Assembly (NCBI RefSeq): GCF_900105335.1
Contig: NZ_LT629770.1
Span: 2,666,001-2,730,000, forward strand
DNA: 64,000 nt
Origin: Microbacterium paraoxydans
GTDB taxonomy: Bacteria; Actinomycetota; Actinomycetes; Actinomycetales; Microbacteriaceae
Direction: 5' to 3'
In this document: one piece after another, positions 16,594 to 25,488 of the stretch
Position numbering within the stretch: the first letter of the stretch is position 1
How the letters are laid out: every line of letters begins with the position of its first letter
The notes under the pieces: model-generated
What the model was told of the DNA's origin: nothing
The model's input: the letters and a program-made list of their open reading frames with translations, nothing else
The model's database searches: none
Position numbers and translations under genes: made by a program

Positions 16594-17258
16594 CCCGACC
16601 CGACGATCCGAGGGGCCTCGAGGTCGTCGTTCTCCACGATCACAGCGGCACGCCGCTCCGGGGCGTCCTCTCGCAGGTAGATCCGCTGACCCTCGACGTA
16701 GCGACGGTTGCTCGCCGCCTCCGGGTCCGGATCCGAGCCGTCGCGTCGTGCCATGCGCGCGGCGGAGACGGCGAAGTCCACACGGAGGAAGACCGAGAAG
16801 TCCCACATCGCACGGAGTTCCCGCCGGTGGAGGAAGATCCCGTCGACGACGATCACCGATGGCGCGGCGAGGTGGTGTGCGGGCGCGTCGAGCAGTTCGT
16901 CGCTGTCGAGGTCGTGCGACGCCGTGAGGTACGGTCCAGGGCCGGCCCGGAGCGGGGCGATCACATGACGATCGAAGGCCGCGTAGTCGTAGGAGTCGAG
17001 GAAGAAGCCCTCCGGAGAGTGCCGGCCGCGCCGATAGCGCTCCGTCCTGCGCCGGTGGAACCCGTCGATGGAGATCCGCACCGTGGGGTGCCGCGGCGCG
17101 AGGAGTTCGGCGAGCTCGTCGGCGAACACCGTCTTCCCCGAGCCGTCCACGCCGTCGATGCCGACGAACACGTTGCGGCGGAGGCCCTCGGGCGAGGGAA
17201 CGCCCGACGCCACTTCGGAGAGCACGGCGCGCCGGTCGGCGCTGGACTGCCGCTCCAC
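16587..17258 (-). CDS. uridine kinase-like P-loop kinase
   Basis: The 223-residue protein has a P-loop GIDGVDGSGKT (33-43) of the uridine kinase/phosphoribulokinase type, then ISIDGFHRRRTERYRRG, PEGFFLDSYDYAAF and VIVVDGIFLHRRELR, matching nucleoside kinases that phosphorylate uridine or cytidine. The first 28 residues are an extension before the core. The exact substrate cannot be read from the sequence. It is convergent with the iron importer and overlaps it by 7 bp. Confidence 0.8.
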   Translation of the reverse strand: MERQSSADRRAVLSEVASGVPSPEGLRRNVFVGIDGVDGSGKTVFADELAELLAPRHPTVRISIDGFHRRRTERYRRGRHSPEGFFLDSYDYAAFDRHVIAPLRAGPGPYLTASHDLDSDELLDAPAHHLAAPSVIVVDGIFLHRRELRAMWDFSVFLRVDFAVSAARMARRDGSDPDPEAASNRRYVEGQRIYLREDAPERRAAVIVENDDLEAPRIVGSGQ

Positions 17259-17262
17259 GGCG

Positions 17263-17460
17263 TCAGAGCTCGACGCCGTGGTCCTCGTCGTTCACGCCCG
17301 CGTTGTGGCCGCGGCGGGACTCGTAGCCGAGGAACCAGCCGAACCACACGATCGCGGCGAGCAGCACGCCCAGCCAGACGTTCTGGAAGATGAGGCCGAG
17401 GACGACACCGGCGATCAGCAGGCCGACCGTGACGAAGATGCGCAGGGCGGTACGGGACAT
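17263..17460 (-). CDS. small two-segment membrane protein
   Basis: The 65-residue protein has two predicted membrane helices (about 6-25 and 28-45) and a charged, His- and Asp-rich tail. Its function is unknown. The ATG is 6 nt after TATGCT (17467-17472, minus strand) without a Shine-Dalgarno, so it appears leaderless. It lies 4 bp ahead of the kinase gene and is likely co-transcribed with it. Confidence 0.7.
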   Translation of the reverse strand: MSRTALRIFVTVGLLIAGVVLGLIFQNVWLGVLLAAIVWFGWFLGYESRRGHNAGVNDEDHGVEL

Positions 17461-17498
17461 GCGCTCAGCATACGTCGGTCGCTGCGATCACAGGCCGA

Positions 17499-18458
17499 TC
17501 AGCGTCGGCGGTGGTCCTCCGGGGCGAGCCGGGGCCCGCGCCGCGCCTCGGCGATGCCGCTCGCGAAGATGAGCCGGATGACGCGCTGCCGGTGGCCGGC
17601 CCAGGGAGCGAGCAGTTCGATCATGCCGGCATCGTCCGTGCGGTGCCCGGTCAGGGCATGCCCGACCTCGTGCGCCAGATGGTAGTCGCCGACACTGACG
17701 GCATCGGGGTCGCCCAGCGCGCGGATCCGGGTCTCCGCGGCGGTCCAGACCCCGACTCCGGGCAGGCTCGTGAGCACGCGGTCACGGTCAGCGCCGGTCG
17801 TGGCCGCTCGGACGGCAGCGGCGATGCGGTCGCCGCGCTCCGCCGCCCGCACGATGGTCTTCGACTGGGGCGGCTCCACTCCGGCGCGGTGCCACGCCCA
17901 CGAGGGGATGCGTCGCCACTGCGCCGCCGTGGGGGCGACGGCCATCGGTCGCGGCGTCGGCCCCGGTGCCGGGTCGCCGTAACGCGACACGAGGTACCTC
18001 CACGCGCCGAAGGCCTGCATGGAGGTGACCTTCTGCTCGAGGATGCCGCAGGCGAGGGCATCGAAGACCTCGTCCGTCCGTGCGAGCCGGATGCCGGGGT
18101 GTCGCCGGGCCGCCTCGGCGATGAGGGGGTGCAGGGAGGGATCGAAGCCGGTCGGGTCGTCGCCGGCGCCGCACAACGCCGGCACGAGGGCGAGAGCGTG
18201 CTCCGCGCCCGGACCCCAGGCGGTCGCCTTGACCTCGTTCCCCGACATCCGCAGGGCCAACGTCGACGGACCCTGCGGCGTGCGGACCGCTCGCCAGATG
18301 ACGGGGCCGTCGAAGACCGTCGTCGGATCGGTGCCGCCGCGGCGCAGCATACCGACGGTGCGCCGGAGATCGAGCGGGTGCGGCGGGCGGTACGTCGTCT
18401 CCCGCGGGGCATCCGCGTGGACGGCGCCCGCCGTCGCGGGGGCGGCGGCGAGGGTCAT
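17499..18458 (-). CDS. DNA-3-methyladenine glycosylase-like HhH-GPD protein
   Basis: The 319-residue protein is an AlkA-type base-excision repair glycosylase. The helix-hairpin-helix LPGVGVWTAAETRIRALGDPDAVSVGD carries the Gly/Pro-rich loop, and the Asp of VGDYHL is in the place of the catalytic aspartate. The N-terminal 100 residues resemble the AlkA beta domain. It should remove alkylated bases. TAGGGT lies 6 nt before the ATG, so it is probably leaderless. Confidence 0.82.
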   Translation of the reverse strand: MTLAAAPATAGAVHADAPRETTYRPPHPLDLRRTVGMLRRGGTDPTTVFDGPVIWRAVRTPQGPSTLALRMSGNEVKATAWGPGAEHALALVPALCGAGDDPTGFDPSLHPLIAEAARRHPGIRLARTDEVFDALACGILEQKVTSMQAFGAWRYLVSRYGDPAPGPTPRPMAVAPTAAQWRRIPSWAWHRAGVEPPQSKTIVRAAERGDRIAAAVRAATTGADRDRVLTSLPGVGVWTAAETRIRALGDPDAVSVGDYHLAHEVGHALTGHRTDDAGMIELLAPWAGHRQRVIRLIFASGIAEARRGPRLAPEDHRRR

Positions 18459-18513
18459 GCGCCCACCCTACGCGCGGCTCCTGACACCGGCCTCCGGGCT
18501 GAGCAGGGGCGGG

Positions 18514-19227
18514 TCAGAAGCGGTCCGGCGACGGGGTTCCGTGGCCGTAGCGGATGACGACGTCGGCGTGACGGTCGAAGCGGTAGCCGATGCCGCGCAC
18601 GGTACGGACGATGTCCTCGTAGCGGCCGAGCTTCGCCCGCAGCCGGCGCACGTGCACGTCGATCGTGCGCTCGCCCGGGGTCTCGTCGTCCTGAGCCTGC
18701 CAGAGGGCGGCGACGAGCTCGCTGCGCTCGATCGTGCGGCCCTCGCGGAGGACGAGGTACTGCAGCAGCTCGAACTCCTTGTAGGTGAAGGCGGCGGACT
18801 CGCCGTCGATGAGCACGCGCTTGCGGGAGATGTCGACGGTGACGCCGGACTCCTCGGGCGTGGTCTCCTCCTCGGCGGCGGCCTTGGTGCGGGCGATCGC
18901 GCCGGGCTCCTGCAGGGCGAGACGCACGACGTCGAGGTCTCGGCCGCCGGAGCCGTGCGGTGCGAGGGCGACGGTGGCGTGGGTCTCGGCGCCGGGCGCG
19001 AGCTCGGCCAGCGTGCGGCGGAGCGCGTCGACGAGCAGCGGAAGGCTCACACCGGCTTCGGCGGCCTTGATCTCGTCCAGGCCGACGTAGAGGGCGAAGC
19101 CGCGGGGCGAGCGGACGGCGGGGAGGTCGGCGCCGGCCGGGGCCAGGGGAGCCGACGACTCGGCGGGTCGGACGGTGCGGTTCGGGGCGGTGACGGCGGG
19201 ACGCTCGAGAAGGGCGGAGTTCGACAT
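18514..19227 (-). CDS. orphan OmpR/PhoB-type winged-helix regulator
   Basis: The 237-residue protein ends in an OmpR/PhoB winged-helix DNA-binding domain (about 135-225): RVLIDGESAAFTYKEFELL, then ERTIDVHVRRLRAKLG and IVRTVRGIGYRFD. No receiver domain precedes it. The N-terminal 130 residues include a Pro/Ala-rich start and a segment FALYVGLDEIKAAEAG of unknown type, so it is not a standard two-component regulator. It is preceded by a long leader with hairpins and a leaderless Cys-rich ORF, so it may answer to cysteine or sulfur supply. Its targets are unknown. Confidence 0.82.
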   Translation of the reverse strand: MSNSALLERPAVTAPNRTVRPAESSAPLAPAGADLPAVRSPRGFALYVGLDEIKAAEAGVSLPLLVDALRRTLAELAPGAETHATVALAPHGSGGRDLDVVRLALQEPGAIARTKAAAEEETTPEESGVTVDISRKRVLIDGESAAFTYKEFELLQYLVLREGRTIERSELVAALWQAQDDETPGERTIDVHVRRLRAKLGRYEDIVRTVRGIGYRFDRHADVVIRYGHGTPSPDRF

Positions 19228-19235
19228 GATGATGG

Positions 19236-19269
19236 GTCCTCAGGACGTGAGCCCGACGGGAGAGGGCTC
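19236..19269 (-). promoter_or_regulatory. leader hairpins covering the ribosome-binding site of the winged-helix gene
   Basis: On the minus strand two stems precede the start codon: GAGCCC/GGGCTC (19249-19254 with 19264-19269) and GTCC/GGAC around TGA (19236-19246). The second contains the GAGGA used as Shine-Dalgarno, so it can be hidden in the folded form. Together with the upstream small ORF they make a plausible switch. The pairs are seen; the regulation is inferred. Confidence 0.45.
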
Positions 19270-19380
19270 GGATGCGTTGCACGAATGACCGGCGGAGCCG
19301 GGGAAGCGAGCACGGGTGTGTGCTCGGGACACTGCTCTCGCAGATGGCGAGGAGTCAGGTCAGGCGGGGTGGCTGTTCGT

Positions 19381-19482
19381 TCAGCGACACATTCGGCAAC
19401 ACATGTCAACGCGACCGGGCATCATCATCCCGGCAGTCCCGTTCGCCTCCTGGGCGGACAAAGGGCGTGCGTTGATGGTCAT
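19381..19482 (-). CDS. leaderless 33-residue ORF with Cys-rich end (candidate cysteine-responsive leader peptide)
   Basis: The ATG at 19482 is only 6 nt after the -10 hexamer CATAAT, so it should be translated from a leaderless mRNA. The 33-residue peptide ends PGRVDMCCRMCR, with three cysteines in the last six residues. Actinobacterial leader peptides upstream of sulfur genes have similar RVDLCR / Cys-run ends, and mycobacterial poly-cysteine uORFs attenuate downstream genes. The ORF is followed by a 153-nt leader with hairpins and the winged-helix gene. The space 19228-19548 holds only this ORF, its promoter and the leader. Confidence 0.65.
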   Translation of the reverse strand: MTINARPLSAQEANGTAGMMMPGRVDMCCRMCR

Positions 19483-19488
19483 GGGGGG

Positions 19489-19518
19489 ATTATGTCCGAT
19501 CGTGACGGGACATGTCAA
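19489..19518 (-). promoter_or_regulatory. strong promoter of the Cys-rich leader ORF
   Basis: On the minus strand TTGACA (19518-19513) and CATAAT (19494-19489) are 18 bp apart, a near-consensus sigma-70-type promoter. The ORF start codon begins 6 nt after the -10 box. Confidence 0.75.
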
Positions 19519-19548
19519 AACGCCCGGGCGCGTCGCAAGAGGCGTAAC

Positions 19549-19866
19549 GTGACACGGATGACGATCTCGCACACCGTCGGCGGCTTCATCCTGACCGACG
19601 AGAAGGACGCATCGCGGTACACCCTCACGCGCGACGGGAAGCTCGTCAGCGTGCTCGACTACCGGGACGACGGCCACACGGTCGCCCTCACCCGGGCCTA
19701 CACGGTCCCGGCATTCCGCGGGAACGGGTACGCCGGGAAGGTGGTCGAGGGGGCCGTGGCCGACATCGCGGAGCGCGGCGACCGCAAGGTGGACGCCGTC
19801 TGCTGGTACGTGGCGGAGTGGTTCGCCGCGCACCCCGAGCAGTCGGGTCTTCTCCGCACGCGCTGA
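19549..19866 (+). CDS. GNAT-like N-acetyltransferase (short YjdJ type)
   Basis: The 105-residue protein is a minimal GNAT domain of the YjdJ/NATD1 type: RYTLTRDGKLVSVLDYRDDGHTVALTRAYTVPAFRGNGYAGKVVEGAVADI shows the hallmark GxGxAGK acetyl-CoA loop after a tyrosine-valine-proline strand. GTG 19549 with AAGAGG six bases upstream was chosen; ATG 19558 would lose three residues. It is divergent from the Cys-rich leader ORF. The substrate is unknown. Confidence 0.8.
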   Translation: MTRMTISHTVGGFILTDEKDASRYTLTRDGKLVSVLDYRDDGHTVALTRAYTVPAFRGNGYAGKVVEGAVADIAERGDRKVDAVCWYVAEWFAAHPEQSGLLRTR

Positions 19867-19918
19867 CCTTGCGCCTGTATTACGAACTGTTACGGCCGCC
19901 GCCTGCGAGGATGAGGGC

Positions 19919-20401
19919 ATGAGACTCGCCGAAGCCCTCGCCGCCCGCGCCGACCTGCAGCGCCGCATCGAGCAGCTGCGGGCGCGCATCGTCGCGAACG
20001 CCCGGTACCAGGAGGGCGAGGAGCCCGCCGAGGACGCGACGGCGTTGATCGAGGAGGCGGAGGTCGCTTTGACCCGGCTGCAGAGCCTCATCCGCCGCAT
20101 CAACGCGACGAACGCCCGGCTCGACCTCGGCCCGGACGGGACGATGACCGATGCGCTGGCCGCGCGGGACGTGCTGCGCCTGCGCCACGCCCTGCTCACG
20201 GACGCGGCGGCCGCGGCTTCGGGCGCGAACGAGCAGTACCTGCGCCAGATGCGCTCCGAGCTGCGGCAGGTGTCGGCGCTGCCCGTCGCCGCGCTGCGTG
20301 CGCGGGCGGATGCGGTCGCCCAGGAGCTCCGCGAGCTCGACAACCGGATCCAGCAGGCGAACTGGTCGCACGACCTCGAGGAGGAGAGCGGAAGTCGGTA
20401 G
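19919..20401 (+). CDS. DIP1984 family protein
   Basis: The 160-residue protein matches the actinobacterial DIP1984 family (septicolysin-like structure), with MRLAEALAARADLQRRIEQL, NARYQEGEEPAED and INATNARLDLG segments and a long helical character throughout. The family forms a helical bundle and has no established function. GAGGAT precedes the ATG by 6 nt and can be read as a weak -10 or as Shine-Dalgarno. It is followed by a 254-bp gap with a small GC stem (20428-20446) and no convincing gene. Confidence 0.82.
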   Translation: MRLAEALAARADLQRRIEQLRARIVANARYQEGEEPAEDATALIEEAEVALTRLQSLIRRINATNARLDLGPDGTMTDALAARDVLRLRHALLTDAAAAASGANEQYLRQMRSELRQVSALPVAALRARADAVAQELRELDNRIQQANWSHDLEEESGSR

Positions 20402-20655
20402 TCGCGACGGAGCGGGCACAACCCTCAGCCGGCGGGGCAAGCCGGCCCCTGTGGGCGGAGGGCAGCCCTGATCTCGCATCGCGCAGCCCCGCACGCCGCA
20501 CAGGTGAAGGTGCACAGCGCATCTCGCATCACCGCGTGCCGGTCGCCGCGACGAGGGTGGGTCAGGGGACCTTCCGCTTCCTCCTCGTGCCTCGGGAGAC
20601 GGCGCTCCCGGCACGCCTCGGAGGGAATGTCCGAGGGTCTTCGTACCGTGGGGGT

Positions 20656-21825
20656 ATGCGGATCCTGCACACCTCGGACTGGCACATCGGCCGGACGTTC
20701 CATGGCAACTCCACCATGGATGCGCTCGCCGAGGTGCTCGCCGCCCTGACCACGCAGGTCAGGGAGCACGAGGTCGACGTCGTGATCGTCGCGGGCGACG
20801 TGTTCGACTCCGCCACGCCCTCGGCCGCTGCCTACACGCTGCTGGGCGATGCCCTCGTCGCTCTGCACGAGACGGGCGCACGCGTGGTCGTCACCAGCGG
20901 GAATCACGATTCCGCCGCCCGCCTGGGATTCCAGGCTCGGCTCCTGCGCGACGGCATCCACGTGCTCACCGATCCCCTCGCGGTCGGCACCCCCGTCACG
21001 ATCGACGACGCCCACGGTCCCGTGCACTTCTTCGGGATCCCGTATCTGGAGCCTGCGATCGTCCGCCAGCACTGGCCGGAGGGCGACGCCGAGGGACGGC
21101 AGCTGCGCACGCAGGCGCAGACCATGACGCACGCGATGACCCTCGTCCGCGCGGGCATGCAGAAGCACGCGGGTCGTTCGGTCGCGATCGCCCACTGCTT
21201 CGCCGCGGGCGTGGAGCCGACGGAGGGCCTGGAGCGCGAGGTGCGACAGGGCGGCCTCGACGTCGTCCCCCTCCGTGCGTTCGACGGACCCGACTACGTC
21301 GCACTGGGTCATATCCACGGTCGTCAGCAGGTCAGCGAGCGGGTTCGATACGCCGGCGCTCCGTTGCACTACAGCTTCGGCGAACAGCACAAGCCGCGCG
21401 GCTCCTGGCTCGTCGACCTGGATGCCGACGGCCTTGCGGGCGTCGAGTGGCTGGAGCTGCCGGTTCCGCGGCGACTGGTCACGCTGACCGGCACCTTCGA
21501 GGAGATCCTCTCCGCAGAGAGCGTGGCCGCGCACGCCGACGCCTGGGTGTGCGCCGTCTACACCGACGCCGTGCCGCAGACCGAGCCCATGCGACGGCTC
21601 CGCGAGGCGTACCCGCACTGTGCGATCGTGCTCCATCAGCCCGCGGTGGTCACGGGCATGCAGGAGCGCTCGTACGGTGAGCGGCTGCGCTCAGCGGTGA
21701 CCGATGCTGACCGGATCGAGGCGTTCCTCGAGCATGTCCGGGCCGGCCACGGAGCCACCGAGGTCGAACGCGAGCTGATCCGTGAGGTGCTCGACGACCG
21801 GGTCCGCGCGGAAGCCCTCGTCTAG
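20656..21825 (+). CDS. sbcD: exonuclease SbcCD subunit D
   Basis: SbcD is the Mn-dependent nuclease partner of SbcC (bacterial Mre11) that cuts hairpins and processes double-strand ends. The 389-residue protein has the metallophosphoesterase motifs DWHIG (8-12), GDVFDSA, SGNHDSA and GHIHGRQ, then a C-terminal capping domain. ATG 20656 was chosen because the match begins MRILHTSDWH. TACCGT is 6 nt upstream, so the mRNA may be leaderless. Its stop overlaps the sbcC start (TAGTG). Confidence 0.93.
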   Translation: MRILHTSDWHIGRTFHGNSTMDALAEVLAALTTQVREHEVDVVIVAGDVFDSATPSAAAYTLLGDALVALHETGARVVVTSGNHDSAARLGFQARLLRDGIHVLTDPLAVGTPVTIDDAHGPVHFFGIPYLEPAIVRQHWPEGDAEGRQLRTQAQTMTHAMTLVRAGMQKHAGRSVAIAHCFAAGVEPTEGLEREVRQGGLDVVPLRAFDGPDYVALGHIHGRQQVSERVRYAGAPLHYSFGEQHKPRGSWLVDLDADGLAGVEWLELPVPRRLVTLTGTFEEILSAESVAAHADAWVCAVYTDAVPQTEPMRRLREAYPHCAIVLHQPAVVTGMQERSYGERLRSAVTDADRIEAFLEHVRAGHGATEVERELIREVLDDRVRAEALV

Positions 21826-24818
21826 TGCGGCTGCATCGACTGGAGGTCGAGGGGTTCGGGCCCTTCCGGGCGCGGCAGACCGTTGATTTCGACGCCTTCG
21901 CTGACGACGGGATCTTCCTCATCGCCGGCCGTACCGGAGCGGGGAAGTCGAGCATCCTCGATGCGGTCTGCTTCGGGCTGTACGGCGGGGTGCCGCGGTA
22001 CGACGGCGGGGAGAAGAGGCTTCGCAGCGACCACAGTGAACCGGACGACCTCTCCGAGGTGGTCGTCGAGTTCAGCACGCCGTCTGGCCGCTACCGGGTC
22101 ACGCGTTCGCCGGAGTACCTCCGGCCGGCCCGGCGGGGAGGCGGCCTGACGAAGCAGGCGGCGGCGGTCTCCCTGGAGGAGCTCACGGACGACGGCTGGG
22201 TCGGTCGCGCGGCGCGGGCCGTCGACGTGGCGCACGAGCTCGACGACATCCTTCAGCTCAGCCGCGAGCAGTTCCTGCAGGTGATCCTGCTGGCCCAGAA
22301 CCGGTTCTCGGAGTTCCTGCTCGCGGGCAGCAGGGACCGGCAGGCCCTGCTGCGCCGGCTCTTCGGCACTGAGCGTTTCGAAGACGTGCAGGCGCGGTTC
22401 GACGAGCGGCGGCGCCACGCCGAGCAGCGCCTCGGGGCGCGTCTCGCCACGGTGTCCGCCCGGCTGGACGAGGCCGAGCGCCTCGTGGCGGATGCCGACC
22501 TCGGGCGCGACGCCGGCGACGCCGACGGCGAGGTCGGACCGGAGGTGCAGGGGGAGGCCGTCACGACGGCCGATCGCCTGGCGGAGCTGGAACGGGCGCA
22601 GGCTCGCGCCGCGTACCGGGCCGAACGGCGCGCTGCCGAGCGTCAGGAGGCGGAGAAGCGGTTCGAGGCCGCCGATGCTGTTCTGGCCGCCGCGCGGGAG
22701 GATCAGCGTGCCCAGAGCGAGCGCGACCGTGCCCGTGCGGCGATGGCGCGTCTGGACGCCGAGGAGGGAGCCATCGCCGAGGCGAAGGCGGAACTCGCCA
22801 GGGCGCGGGCGGCCGAGGTGCTGCGGTCCTTGATCACCGCGGCGGACCGTGCCGTGACGGCGGCTGATGACGCGGTGGCTGCGGAGAAGCGCGCACGCGC
22901 GGACTGGGGTCAGCTCGGTGTGGAGACCGACGACCTCGATGCGTGGATCGCCGACCGGACACGGGCGTCCGGGGTCTGGGAGCGCGCCGTCGCGCTGGAG
23001 GCCGAGGCACCGCGCCGCGCCGCCGAGCGCGTCTCCGCAGCGGAGTCCGTCGCCACCTCCGAGCGCCGGTGCGCCGACGGCGAGGCGGAGCGCGGGGCGC
23101 TGCCCGGGAGGATCGCCGCCGTCACCGCCGAGCGGGACGACGCCCGTCGGCTCGGCGACCGGCTCCCCGCCATGGAGAGCGCGCGCGTCGCGGCCGAGCT
23201 CCGCCGGGAGGCGGCGGAAGAGGCGGCACGTCTGCAGCAGGAGTGCGCCGCGGCCGACCGGGTCCTCGCCGAGGCGACGTCCGCGCAGGCCGCCGCGCAG
23301 TCGGCTCTGGCCGATCTGCGCCAGCGCCGGATCGACGGCATGGCCGGGGAGCTGGCGTCCGCTCTCATCGAGGATCAGCCTTGCCCGGTGTGCGGGGCGC
23401 GGGAGCATCCGGCGCCGGCAGACCACAGCGCCGCGGTCTCCGTGGAGGACATCGCGGCTGCGGAGACTCGGAGGGACGAGGCGGCGAGCCGCGAGCAGCA
23501 GGCGGCGGCGACCTGCACGTCGCTGCAAGTCGAGCTCGCTGCGGCTCTGGCGCGTGCGGACGGACGAGACGTCGAGACGGCGAAGGCCGAGCTCGATGCC
23601 GCCGTGGCTGCCGAGAAGGAGGCCCGCGCCGCGGCCGACACCGCGCGGCTGCGCGACGGCGAGCTCGTCGAGCTCGGTGCCCAGCAGAGCGCGCTCGAGG
23701 AGCGGCGCGTCCAGGACGAGGCGGCCCTCGCCGAAGCCCGCGAGCAGCTCGCCCTGGTCGTCCAGCGCGACGAGGACGCCCGTACCGCGATCGACGAGGC
23801 GCGAGGGAGCTACGCGTCGGTGGCTGAGCGCATGACGGAGGCCACCGCCCACCTCGCCGTCGCACGCCGCCTCCTCGACGCCGAAGCCGAACGGACGCGG
23901 AGGCAGCAGGCGGCGACGGAGGCGGCTGCCGAGAGGGATGCCGCCCTCGACGCCTCCGAATTCTCCGACGTCGAGGCCGCCACCGCGGCGCTGCGTCCGC
24001 CGGCGGTGCAGATGGAGCTGGACGAGCGGGTGAGGATGCACGCGGTGCAGCGGGAGAAGGAGCGCGCCCTCCTGTTCGACCTCGAGCTGCGGACGCTGCC
24101 CGAGGAGCCCATCGACCTCGCACCGGTCGAGCAGGTTGCACGCGAGGCCAGGGCGGCATGGTCCGCCGCCGTCGACGGAGCCACCAGGGCGGCGGGCGAC
24201 GCGGTGCGGCTGGCCGGCCTCATCGACGCCGCGAAGGACGAGTACGCCCGCACGGCGGAGGATGCAGCGGCGTTCGAGGTGCTCCAGGCCCTCGCCGACA
24301 CGATCGCCGGACGAGGGGCGAACACCCGCAAGATGACGTTGGAGACCTTCGTGCTGGCGGCGGAGCTCGAGGAGATCGTCGACGCCGCGAACCGCCGGCT
24401 CCACGACATGTCGGAAGGACGCTACCGGCTGCAGCACTCCGATGCGCTGGCTGCGCGCGGTGCGGCGTCCGGGCTGGGCATCGTGGTCGCCGACGCCTTC
24501 ACCGGGCAGACCCGTCCGCCACAGTCGCTCTCGGGCGGCGAGACCTTCCTCACCTCCCTCGCGCTCGCCCTCGGGCTGGCCGAGGTCGTGACGGCTCGCG
24601 CCGGAGGCATCCGCCTGGACACGCTCTTCATCGACGAGGGGTTCGGTTCCCTCGACGGCGACACGCTCGACGTCGCGATGCGCACGCTCGACGAGCTGCG
24701 GCAGGGTGGGCGCACGGTCGGTGTCATCAGCCACGTCGAGGCCATGCAGGAGCAGATCCCCGCGCAGCTCACGGTCCGTGCGCTGCCGAACGGACCAAGC
24801 GTCATCGAGACGCGCTGA
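21825..24818 (+). CDS. sbcC: exonuclease SbcCD subunit C (SMC-like ATPase)
   Basis: The 997-residue protein is the ATPase and tether of the SbcCD complex. Walker A GRTGAGKSS is near residue 37, a long coiled coil spans about 180-800, and the zinc-hook CPVCG stands at about 519-523. The ABC signature QSLSGGETFLTSLALALGLAE is at about 900 and Walker B LDTLFIDEGFGSLD at about 932. The GTG start overlaps the sbcD stop. The arrangement is complete, so the complex should be functional. Confidence 0.93.
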   Translation: MRLHRLEVEGFGPFRARQTVDFDAFADDGIFLIAGRTGAGKSSILDAVCFGLYGGVPRYDGGEKRLRSDHSEPDDLSEVVVEFSTPSGRYRVTRSPEYLRPARRGGGLTKQAAAVSLEELTDDGWVGRAARAVDVAHELDDILQLSREQFLQVILLAQNRFSEFLLAGSRDRQALLRRLFGTERFEDVQARFDERRRHAEQRLGARLATVSARLDEAERLVADADLGRDAGDADGEVGPEVQGEAVTTADRLAELERAQARAAYRAERRAAERQEAEKRFEAADAVLAAAREDQRAQSERDRARAAMARLDAEEGAIAEAKAELARARAAEVLRSLITAADRAVTAADDAVAAEKRARADWGQLGVETDDLDAWIADRTRASGVWERAVALEAEAPRRAAERVSAAESVATSERRCADGEAERGALPGRIAAVTAERDDARRLGDRLPAMESARVAAELRREAAEEAARLQQECAAADRVLAEATSAQAAAQSALADLRQRRIDGMAGELASALIEDQPCPVCGAREHPAPADHSAAVSVEDIAAAETRRDEAASREQQAAATCTSLQVELAAALARADGRDVETAKAELDAAVAAEKEARAAADTARLRDGELVELGAQQSALEERRVQDEAALAEAREQLALVVQRDEDARTAIDEARGSYASVAERMTEATAHLAVARRLLDAEAERTRRQQAATEAAAERDAALDASEFSDVEAATAALRPPAVQMELDERVRMHAVQREKERALLFDLELRTLPEEPIDLAPVEQVAREARAAWSAAVDGATRAAGDAVRLAGLIDAAKDEYARTAEDAAAFEVLQALADTIAGRGANTRKMTLETFVLAAELEEIVDAANRRLHDMSEGRYRLQHSDALAARGAASGLGIVVADAFTGQTRPPQSLSGGETFLTSLALALGLAEVVTARAGGIRLDTLFIDEGFGSLDGDTLDVAMRTLDELRQGGRTVGVISHVEAMQEQIPAQLTVRALPNGPSVIETR

Positions 24819-24820
24819 GG

Positions 24821-25378
24821 TCAGACCCCGTACTCGGCGCGGATCACCTCCCGCAGCTCGATGCTGCACCGGGCGATGGCCTCGCGGAAGTCGGCCAGAG
24901 CGCCGTCCTCCGCCTGATCGGAGACGGCGCGGAACGCGCGGATCGGCACGCCGAACTGCCCCGCCACCCAGATGTAGGCGTAGGTCTCCATGTCCACCAG
25001 CGCCGCACCCATCGGCCGGATCACGGCGGTGACCTCGGCGTCGTTCACGAAGTGGTCACCCGTGGCGATCACGACGCCCTCGCGGCCTGTGGTCACCTGC
25101 GGCGGAAGCGAGACGTGCCGTCCGACGACGCCGTCCAGGTCGATCACGTCGTGCTGAACCGCGGTCGCGATCTCGTGCACCGCGTACGCACGCCCCTTCT
25201 CGATGGAGCCCGCGGTGCCTACGACGACGACCTCGTCGTAGGTCTTCGCGTCGAGGGCGCGGGTCAGGGCGTACGTCGCCGGCAGCTTTCCGGGGCCGGT
25301 GACCAGCCGGTCGAAGCCGGCGAGCTCCTCGGGGAAGGCGGACAGTTCGGACTCGAGGGCGGCGACGAGGAGCTTCAC
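24821..25378 (-). CDS. nucleoside phosphorylase-like (MTA/SAH nucleosidase-type) protein
   Basis: The 185-residue protein is a short member of the MTA/SAH nucleosidase-PNP fold. ALESEL (residues 7-12, first catalytic acid), GTAGSI, VDMETYAY (purine/ribose-binding Met-Glu) and SDQAEDGA (aspartate in place of the usual SDxAD) are visible. Typical MTA/SAH nucleosidases are about 230 residues, so this is about 45 residues shorter, mainly between the central strands. It may cleave a related purine nucleoside; the substrate is not certain. It faces sbcC, 2 bp after its stop. Confidence 0.75.
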   Translation of the reverse strand: MKLLVAALESELSAFPEELAGFDRLVTGPGKLPATYALTRALDAKTYDEVVVVGTAGSIEKGRAYAVHEIATAVQHDVIDLDGVVGRHVSLPPQVTTGREGVVIATGDHFVNDAEVTAVIRPMGAALVDMETYAYIWVAGQFGVPIRAFRAVSDQAEDGALADFREAIARCSIELREVIRAEYGV

Positions 25379-25488
25379 CGCTTCAGTCTCTCAGGTCGCG
25401 GCCGGATACCGCGTCCCGGCGCAGTGGCGTGACCCGCACGAAACACGGAAGGGGGATACTGGAGCCGAACCGATGAGCGGAGGACAAC

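Noticed and set aside
20425..20529. A 34-codon minus-strand ORF with six cysteines (CTFTCAACGAARC) in the gap before sbcD
   Set aside because: There is no Shine-Dalgarno, no promoter and no second CxxC to complete a zinc ribbon. It could be real, but nothing in the sequence supports it enough to call.
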